In this document: positions 58,748-64,000 of the stretch, in pieces
How positions within the stretch are numbered: position 1 is the stretch's first letter
Layout of the letters: every line of letters begins with the position of its first letter
From: Pseudomonas rhizosphaerae
Lineage (GTDB): Bacteria > Pseudomonadota > Gammaproteobacteria > Pseudomonadales > Pseudomonadaceae
Assembly: GCF_000761155.1 (NCBI RefSeq)
Contig: NZ_CP009533.1
Location: forward strand, 4,147,501-4,211,500
Reading direction: 5' to 3'
Length of the DNA: 64,000 bases
Program-made: the position numbers and the translations under genes
Notes under the pieces: model-generated
Seen by the model: only the letters and a program-made list of their open reading frames with translations
What the model was told of the DNA's origin: nothing
The model's database searches: none

Positions 58748-59253
58748 CAGACCATCCCAACCAGGTTCCAGCGGAGTTCGTGCCCCCTTCGGTGTGGCGT
58801 AATCCATGGCATTTCCTGGCCTTCGGTTTTGGCTCCGGAACCTTGCCCAAGGCGCCGGGTACCTGGGGGTCGATGGTCGCCGTGCCGTTCATTCCGCTGT
58901 GGCAGATGTTGCCCGACTGGGGCTATTGGCTGATGCTGGGCGTAAGCATGCTGTTCGGCATCTGGCTGTGCGGCAAGGTTGCCGACGACTTGCGCGTGCA
59001 CGACCACGAAGGCATTGTCTGGGACGAGATGGTGGGCATGTGGATCACCCTGTGGTTGGTGCCTGAAGGGTGGGTGTGGCTGCTGGTGGGGTTTTTGGTA
59101 TTCCGCTTCTTCGACATTCTCAAGCCGTGGCCGATTCGCTGGATAGATCGCCATGTGCATGGGGGTGTGGGTATCATGTTCGACGACGTGCTGGCCGGGG
59201 TGTTCGCCTGGTTGGCCATGCAGTTGCTGGTGTGGGGCTGGAGCTTTATGTGA
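58744..59253 (+). CDS. pgpA: Phosphatidylglycerophosphatase A
   Basis: PgpA dephosphorylates phosphatidylglycerophosphate to phosphatidylglycerol in the inner membrane. The 169-aa product starts at GTG overlapping the thiL stop. The family motifs SGTLPKAPGTWGSMVAV and DDLRVHDHEGIVWDEMVGM are present, with four hydrophobic segments. Confidence 0.95.
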   Translation: MTDHPNQVPAEFVPPSVWRNPWHFLAFGFGSGTLPKAPGTWGSMVAVPFIPLWQMLPDWGYWLMLGVSMLFGIWLCGKVADDLRVHDHEGIVWDEMVGMWITLWLVPEGWVWLLVGFLVFRFFDILKPWPIRWIDRHVHGGVGIMFDDVLAGVFAWLAMQLLVWGWSFM

Positions 59254-59290
59254 ACCGGCTTCGTGCGAATCGGTCTTGAGGACACGGCAG

Positions 59291-60034
59291 ATGGGTCGGT
59301 GGCGATGGTTGCTGGGGACAGCGGTTTTAGCGTGCTGGGCAGCCAGTGCAGGCGTGTTACCGCAGCGTGCGCACATCGATCTGGTCAGCGAGGCCTGGGA
59401 AGACTATACCAATGCCGATGGCAGTGGCCTGGCCTGGGATGTGCTGCGTGAGGTGTTCCAGCCAGCGGGCGTTGCCGTGGTCACCCGCACCGAGCCCTAT
59501 ATCCGTTCGGTTGGGCTGGTCCAGCAGGGCCAGGCCGATGCCTGGGTCGGTTCCTACCAGAACGAGACGCACGCCCTGTACCCGCGTTGGCACTACGACA
59601 CCGACCATATCTATGCATTGAGCCTGGCCGACAAGCCTCAGGTCGATTTCTCCAGCCTGGGCCGCTATCGCCTGGCCTGGGTACGCGGTTACCAGTTTCA
59701 GAAATACCTGCCCGACGCGCGGACCTATAACGAAGTCCAGCGCCGAAATGGCATCCTGCCGATGCTTGAACACGATCGTGCCGATTACTACGTCGATGCC
59801 CTGACCGAAATCGAAGTGATCCTGCGTCAGGCAGCCGATCCCGGTCGTTTCAAGCGTGTACACGTGGCCGAGTTGCCGCTGTACCTGGGGTTCAGCGACA
59901 GCCCGCGCGGCCGAGCGCTGCTCGCGGTCTATGACCAGCGCATGGAGCAACTGGTCAAGGCCGGGCAGCTGCGTGAGATCTACCAGCGCTGGGGCCAACC
60001 CTACCCATTCGACCCTCCGCGGCCAGCGCCTTGA
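59291..60034 (+). CDS. Periplasmic substrate-binding protein, family 3 (orphan)
   Basis: A 247-aa exported protein resembling extracellular solute-binding proteins of polar amino acid ABC systems. The ATG at 59291 follows GGACACGGCAG and begins MGRWRWLLGTAVLACWAASA, a signal peptide. The mature part begins HIDLVSEAWEDYTNADGSGL, typical of this fold (cf. DFxP/GLAWDVLRE). No permease or ATPase gene is nearby; it may serve as an environmental sensor or partner of a distant transporter. Start and function are inferred. Confidence 0.75.
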   Translation: MGRWRWLLGTAVLACWAASAGVLPQRAHIDLVSEAWEDYTNADGSGLAWDVLREVFQPAGVAVVTRTEPYIRSVGLVQQGQADAWVGSYQNETHALYPRWHYDTDHIYALSLADKPQVDFSSLGRYRLAWVRGYQFQKYLPDARTYNEVQRRNGILPMLEHDRADYYVDALTEIEVILRQAADPGRFKRVHVAELPLYLGFSDSPRGRALLAVYDQRMEQLVKAGQLREIYQRWGQPYPFDPPRPAP

Positions 60035-60111
60035 TCATCCGCTGAGCAGGCCCGCAGAGCTGCTGTTACAATACTGCCCTTGTCAAGTTCATCAAGAATC
60101 AGGAGCACCCG

Positions 60112-60753
60112 GTGCCCGTCGTTTTTGTCGCTGCTTCTCAGCTTCCTACGCCTTTCGCTTTGTTCACCATGCATGGTTTCCTCGATGAGGCCACAGGCCG
60201 CGAGCATGTCGTGCTCAGCCTGGGCGATGTGGCTGACGGTGCGCCCGTATTGGGGCGTCTGCATTCGGAATGCCTGACGGGGGATGCGCTGTTCAGCCAA
60301 CGCTGTGACTGCGGATCGCAGCTCGAGGCCGCGTTGCAGGCCATTGCCCGGGAAGGCCGTGGCGTATTGCTGTACCTGCGTCAGGAAGGTCGGGGTATCG
60401 GCTTGCTGAACAAGATCCGCGCCTATGAGCTGCAGGACGGCGGCGCCGATACGGTCGAGGCCAACGAGCGCCTGGGCTTCGCTGCCGATCAACGCGACTA
60501 CGGCATGTGCGAACCGATGCTCGAGCATCTGGGTGTCAAGGCCCTGCGCCTGATGACCAACAACCCGCGCAAGGTCAAGGCCTTGACCGACATGGGCATC
60601 AACGTTGCCGAACGCGTGCCGCTGCACACTGGGCACAATCCGCACAACAAGTACTACCTGGCGACCAAGGCCGGCAAGCTTGGCCACATGATGGGCAACG
60701 AGCATCAGGGCGAAGTGGTGGGAACGATCCGCAAGGGTAGCGAAGGGGTGTAG
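60112..60753 (+). CDS. ribA: GTP cyclohydrolase II
   Basis: RibA opens GTP in the first committed step of riboflavin synthesis. The 213-aa product starts at GTG 60112 (after AGGAG). The zinc cysteines C54, C65 and C67 lie in [16 protein letters not shown], and the active-site [19 protein letters not shown] follows. It complements the inactive C-terminal half of RibBA at 55570. A -10-like TACAAT (60067-60072) precedes it, with a weak -35. Confidence 0.96.
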   Translation: MPVVFVAASQLPTPFALFTMHGFLDEATGREHVVLSLGDVADGAPVLGRLHSECLTGDALFSQRCDCGSQLEAALQAIAREGRGVLLYLRQEGRGIGLLNKIRAYELQDGGADTVEANERLGFAADQRDYGMCEPMLEHLGVKALRLMTNNPRKVKALTDMGINVAERVPLHTGHNPHNKYYLATKAGKLGHMMGNEHQGEVVGTIRKGSEGV

Positions 60754-60760
60754 CGCGCGT

Positions 60761-60785
60761 GCAGGGCTGACGGCGTCAGCTCTGC
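60761..60785. repeat. Hairpin between convergent ribA and dxs
   Basis: An 11-bp stem (60761-60771 with 60775-60785, one G-T pair) with a 3-nt loop in the 44-nt gap between convergent stops. Neither strand has a T tract, so termination would be weak or rely on Rho. Confidence 0.4.
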
Positions 60786-60797
60786 ACGGTAAGGTCG

Positions 60798-62696
60798 TCA
60801 GCCTTGCAGAAAGCGCTGACGCAGGGTGATGGCCGCTTCGATGCCCACCGCATCCAGCCCGCATTCGGCCAGCATCTGCGCCGGCTTGGCGTGTTCCACG
60901 TAGGCATCCGGCAGGCCCAGGTGCAGCACCGGCTTGAGCACGCCTTCGCGAGCCAGGAACTCACTGACCGCCGAACCGGCGCCACCCATGATGGCGTTCT
61001 CTTCCAGGGTAACCAGCAGATCGTGGCTGTCGGCCAGTTCACGCACCAGTTGCTCGTCCAGCGGCTTGACGAAGCGCATGTCGGCGACCGTGGCGTCCAG
61101 CTTTTGCGCCACCGTCAGGGCCTCGGCCAATTGCACGCCGAACACCAGAATGGCGATTCCACGACCCTGCCGACGTACCACACCCTTGCCGATCTCGATG
61201 CTGTCCAGCCCTGGGTGGATCACCGCGCCCGGACCATTGCCGCGCGGGTAGCGCACAGCTGCCGGGCCCGGATGATGGTGGCCGGTGCTGAGCATCAGGC
61301 GCAGCTCGTTTTCGTCGCTGGGCGTCATCACCAGCATGCCGGGGATGCAGCGCAGGTACGAGAGGTCGTAGCTGCCAGCGTGGGTCGGGCCGTCTTCGCC
61401 CACCAGGCCGGCGCGGTCGATGGCGAACAGGACGTCGAGGTTCTGCACCGCCACGTCGTGGATCAGTTGATCGTAGCCGCGCTGCAGGAACGTGGAATAG
61501 ATCGCCACCACCGGCTTGGCGCCTTCGCAGGCCATGCCAGCCGCCAGGGTTACCGCATGCTGCTCGGCAATGGCGACGTCGAAGTAGCGCTCGGGGAAAC
61601 GCTCGCTGAAGGCGACCAGGTCCGAACCTTCCTTCATGGCCGGGGTGATGCCGACCAAGCGAGGGTCGGCCTCGGCCATGTCGCACAGCCATTGCCCGAA
61701 CACGCCCGAGTACTTCGGCCCGCTGGCCTTGGTCGGGGCTGCGACGGGTGCGTCGAGAGGGTCGAGCTTGGTGATGGCGTGATAGCTGATCGGATCGACT
61801 TCGGCCGGGGCGAAGCCCTTGCCCTTCTTGGTGACCACGTGCAGGAACTGCGGACCCTTGAGGTCGCGCATGTTGCGCAGGGTGGCGACCAGCGTCGGCA
61901 GGTCGTGGCCGTCGATCGGGCCGATGTAGTTCCAGCCCAGTTCTTCGAACAAGGTGCCGGGAACCAGCATGCCCTTGGCGTATTCCTCGGTGCGGCGGGC
62001 GATTTCCCAGGCACCGGGCAGGCGCGAGAGGACCTTCTTGCTGCCTTCGCGCATGCTGGTGTAGGTGCGGCTGGAAAGAATCTTGGCCAGGTAGTTGGAC
62101 AGGCCGCCGACATTGCGCGAAATCGACATGTCGTTGTCGTTGAGGATCACCAGCATGTCGGCGTTGACTTCCGGCGCATGGTTGAGCGCTTCGAACGCCA
62201 TGCCTGCTGTGAGCGCGCCATCGCCGATCACGGCAATCGCCTTGCGCCCGCTGTTTTGCAGGCGCGCGCCGATCGCCATGCCCAGCGCGGCACTGATGGA
62301 CGTGCTGGAATGACCGACGCCGAAGGTGTCGTATTCGCTTTCGCTGCGGCGCGGGAAGGCGGCGATGCCGTCCTTCTGGCGCAGGCTGGCCATGCGTTCG
62401 CGGCGACCGGTGAGGATCTTGTGCGGATAGGCCTGGTGGCCCACGTCCCAGACCAGACGATCGTCGGGCGTGTCGAAGACGTAATGCAGGGCGATGGTCA
62501 GCTCGATGACGCCCAGGCCGGCACCGAAATGCCCGCCGGTCTGGCCGACCGTATAGAGCAGCTCCTGGCGCAGTTCGTCTGCCAGTGTTTCGAGCTCGGC
62601 TTCGCCCAGACGGCGCAGGCCGGCAGGAGTGTCAGCACGGTCGAGCAATGGCGTCGCCGGGCGTTCGCGGGGGATCTCTTGAAACGTCGTGGGCAT
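60798..62696 (-). CDS. dxs: 1-deoxy-D-xylulose-5-phosphate synthase
   Basis: Dxs condenses pyruvate and glyceraldehyde 3-phosphate in the first step of the MEP isoprenoid pathway; the product also feeds thiamine and pyridoxal synthesis. The 632-aa product begins [20 protein letters not shown]. The TPP motif [17 protein letters not shown] to NDNDMSIS, the HDLPTL region and the transketolase-type C-terminal domain with [14 protein letters not shown] are present. It is the last gene of xseB-ispA-dxs, 92 nt after ispA. Confidence 0.97.
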   Translation of the reverse strand: MPTTFQEIPRERPATPLLDRADTPAGLRRLGEAELETLADELRQELLYTVGQTGGHFGAGLGVIELTIALHYVFDTPDDRLVWDVGHQAYPHKILTGRRERMASLRQKDGIAAFPRRSESEYDTFGVGHSSTSISAALGMAIGARLQNSGRKAIAVIGDGALTAGMAFEALNHAPEVNADMLVILNDNDMSISRNVGGLSNYLAKILSSRTYTSMREGSKKVLSRLPGAWEIARRTEEYAKGMLVPGTLFEELGWNYIGPIDGHDLPTLVATLRNMRDLKGPQFLHVVTKKGKGFAPAEVDPISYHAITKLDPLDAPVAAPTKASGPKYSGVFGQWLCDMAEADPRLVGITPAMKEGSDLVAFSERFPERYFDVAIAEQHAVTLAAGMACEGAKPVVAIYSTFLQRGYDQLIHDVAVQNLDVLFAIDRAGLVGEDGPTHAGSYDLSYLRCIPGMLVMTPSDENELRLMLSTGHHHPGPAAVRYPRGNGPGAVIHPGLDSIEIGKGVVRRQGRGIAILVFGVQLAEALTVAQKLDATVADMRFVKPLDEQLVRELADSHDLLVTLEENAIMGGAGSAVSEFLAREGVLKPVLHLGLPDAYVEHAKPAQMLAECGLDAVGIEAAITLRQRFLQG

Positions 62697-62765
62697 CAGG
62701 CGAATCGTTATGAGTTTTAAGAATGAAGCAGTTTACCTGATGCGGCGTCGGCTGCGCACGCGCTC

Positions 62766-62809
62766 GTCAGTTGCATGGCGTCACAATGTCAGTTGCGGCG
62801 CGTCACAAT
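62766..62809 (-). repeat. 22-bp tandem duplication at the 3' end of ispA
   Basis: Units 62766-62787 and 62788-62809, both starting GTCAGTTGC and ending GCGTCACAAT on the plus strand, agree at 19 of 22 positions. The first unit on the coding strand encodes the last codons IVTRRN and stop of ispA; the second lies just downstream. The gap to dxs is therefore lengthened by a slip duplication. Confidence 0.75.
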
Positions 62810-63676
62810 GTAGCGTGCCAGCTCGCGCAGCGGCTCGGCTGCGGCATCGAAAGGCTGCAAGGCGTGCAAGGCCTGGTCGCGCAGCTCCAGGGCATAGAGC
62901 TTGGCCGCTTCCAGACCAAGCAGGGCTGGATAGGTGGGTTTGTTCAAGGCGATATCGGCACCTTGGCGTTTGCCCAGGGTGGCCGTATCGCTTTCGACAT
63001 CGAGGATGTCGTCCTGCACCTGGAAGGCCAGCCCCACTGCCTGGGCGTAGTCCTGCAGGCATTCGAGCTGCGCGGATTCGGCACGTGCGCTGGCCAGCGC
63101 GCCGAGGCGTACGCTGGCTTCGATCAAGGCGCCGGTCTTGTGCCGATGCATGAATGCCAGCGCGTGCTGGTCCAGTTGCAGGCCTACCGAGCCCAGGTCG
63201 ATGGCCTGGCCGCCGACCATGCCGGCCGGACCGGCGGCCTGGGCCAGTACCTGGACCATGCTCAGCCGGATGGCATCGCTCTGCGGGCTCAGGAGCGGGT
63301 CGAGCAGCGCGGTGAAGGCCAGGCTCTGCAGGCCGTCGCCGGCGAGGATTGCGCAGGCTTCGTCGAACGCCTTGTGGGTGGTCGGCTGGCCCCGGCGCAG
63401 GTCGTCGTCGTCCATGGCCGGCAGGTCGTCGTGCACCAGCGAGTAGGCGTGAATCAGTTCAACGGCACAGGCCGCACCGTTAGCCTGGCGCGCGTCGGCG
63501 CCCAGGGCCTCGCAAGCGGCATAGGCCAGCAGCGGGCGGACTCGCTTGCCACCGTTCATGACGCTGTAGCGCATGGCCTGGTACAGCCGGGCCAGTTGCG
63601 CCGAGGGCGGCACGAACAGACCTTGCAGGGCGCCATCCACGCGCTGTTGGCAGAGAGCCTGGTAGGCAGCGATCAT
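62789..63676 (-). CDS. ispA: Farnesyl diphosphate synthase
   Basis: IspA condenses isopentenyl and dimethylallyl/geranyl diphosphate to farnesyl diphosphate. The 295-aa product has the first Asp-rich motif [14 protein letters not shown] (about 87-100) and the second DDILD (about 229). [19 protein letters not shown] is the conserved region before it. It overlaps xseB by 4 bases (ATGA) and precedes dxs. Its 3' end is duplicated in tandem. Confidence 0.96.
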   Translation of the reverse strand: MIAAYQALCQQRVDGALQGLFVPPSAQLARLYQAMRYSVMNGGKRVRPLLAYAACEALGADARQANGAACAVELIHAYSLVHDDLPAMDDDDLRRGQPTTHKAFDEACAILAGDGLQSLAFTALLDPLLSPQSDAIRLSMVQVLAQAAGPAGMVGGQAIDLGSVGLQLDQHALAFMHRHKTGALIEASVRLGALASARAESAQLECLQDYAQAVGLAFQVQDDILDVESDTATLGKRQGADIALNKPTYPALLGLEAAKLYALELRDQALHALQPFDAAAEPLRELARYIVTRRN

Positions 63677-63915
63677 TCAGGCTGTTCCGTTTCGAAGGGT
63701 TCTTCGGTGAGTTCGCCGTCCTTTTCCAGCAGGACCTGCACTTTCTGCTCGGCCTGGGCCAGGGCGCTCTGGCAGTCGCGGGTAAGGCGGATGCCGTTCT
63801 CGAAGGCGCTCAGCGAATCTTCCAGCGAGAGCTCGCCGTTCTCCAGGCGTTCGACCAGCGTTTGCAGGTCGGCAAGGGATTGTTCGAAATCCAGGGAGGC
63901 TTTTTTGCGGGCCAT
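63673..63915 (-). CDS. xseB: Exodeoxyribonuclease VII small subunit
   Basis: The small subunit of exonuclease VII. The 80-aa product is all helical, beginning [20 protein letters not shown] with the typical LERGEL-like [20 protein letters not shown]. Its stop overlaps the ispA start, the conserved xseB-ispA-dxs order. The promoter presumably lies in the remaining 85 nt of the window, where I see no strong sigma70 match. Confidence 0.95.
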   Translation of the reverse strand: MARKKASLDFEQSLADLQTLVERLENGELSLEDSLSAFENGIRLTRDCQSALAQAEQKVQVLLEKDGELTEEPFETEQPE

Positions 63916-64000
63916 GGCAGCGGTCTCGGCGAGAGGGATTGAAACCGGGCGACGTTAGCAGACAGGCGGCCGTGGGGCAAATGGGAGCGCCGCCACGGCG

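Noticed and set aside
60761..60785. Hairpin between ribA and dxs as a rho-independent terminator.
   Set aside because: Both flanks lack T tracts, so I list it only as a hairpin.

Overview
The window is a chromosomal segment of a Pseudomonas species, most like the P. putida group. The evidence is the gene order (rRNA operon - birA - tRNAs - secE-nusG - rpl/rpoBC - str - S10/spc/alpha - katA - ferritin - uvrA - MFS - ssb) and protein sequences close to what I remember for Pseudomonas. No mobile element, prophage or CRISPR array is visible; almost everything is housekeeping.

Layout. 1-3994: the 3' part of an rRNA operon (16S end, tRNA-Ile, tRNA-Ala, 23S, 5S, terminator). 4085-5241: birA and a very short remnant of a SPOR-type gene; coaX, normally found here, is absent. 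5376-6104: a tRNA Tyr-Gly-Thr operon with two stable-RNA-type promoters, then tRNA-Trp leading into secE-nusG; the tuf copy often found between tRNA-Thr and tRNA-Trp is absent. 7177-18011: rplKAJL-rpoBC with an L10-type leader and a hairpin before rpoB. 18111-22575: str operon rpsL-rpsG-fusA-tuf. 22582-36425: the S10, spc and alpha ribosomal clusters, with predicted internal hairpin/promoter junctions between rpsN and rpsH and between rpmJ and rpsM.

36435-43752: oxidative stress, iron storage and DNA maintenance genes (katA, a ferritin lacking the haem-ligand Met, uvrA, a YajR-like exporter, ssb). 43991-47092: an accessory surface-polysaccharide-like trio (membrane acyltransferase and two SDR sugar-nucleotide enzymes). 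47158-47856: the oprG/ompW porin, with a near-perfect ANR/FNR site at the class II position. 47951-51111: a minus-strand operon (His-rich DUF2796 protein, ABC ATPase, ABC permease, DUF3299 protein) behind a possible Zur box, probably a zinc-uptake system of the ZrgABCDE type. 51243-53086: a hypothetical protein, a CnoX-like thioredoxin/TPR protein and a YbaY-like lipoprotein.

53194-60753: nrdR-ribD-ribE-ribBA-ribH-nusB-thiL-pgpA, an orphan periplasmic binding protein and ribA. Together these form a near-complete riboflavin pathway plus late thiamine and phospholipid steps. The RibA half of RibBA has lost its zinc cysteines, so the separate ribA must supply GTP cyclohydrolase II. 60798-63915: the minus-strand xseB-ispA-dxs operon of isoprenoid precursor synthesis, with a 22-bp tandem duplication at the end of ispA.

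The most unusual points are the two gene losses around the tRNA cluster, the predicted re-partitioning of the S10/spc operon upstream of rpsH, and three regulatory sites whose spacing fits known activators or repressors (OxyR-like at katA, ANR at oprG, Zur-like at the zinc cluster). I found no clear-cut new defence or mobile system.
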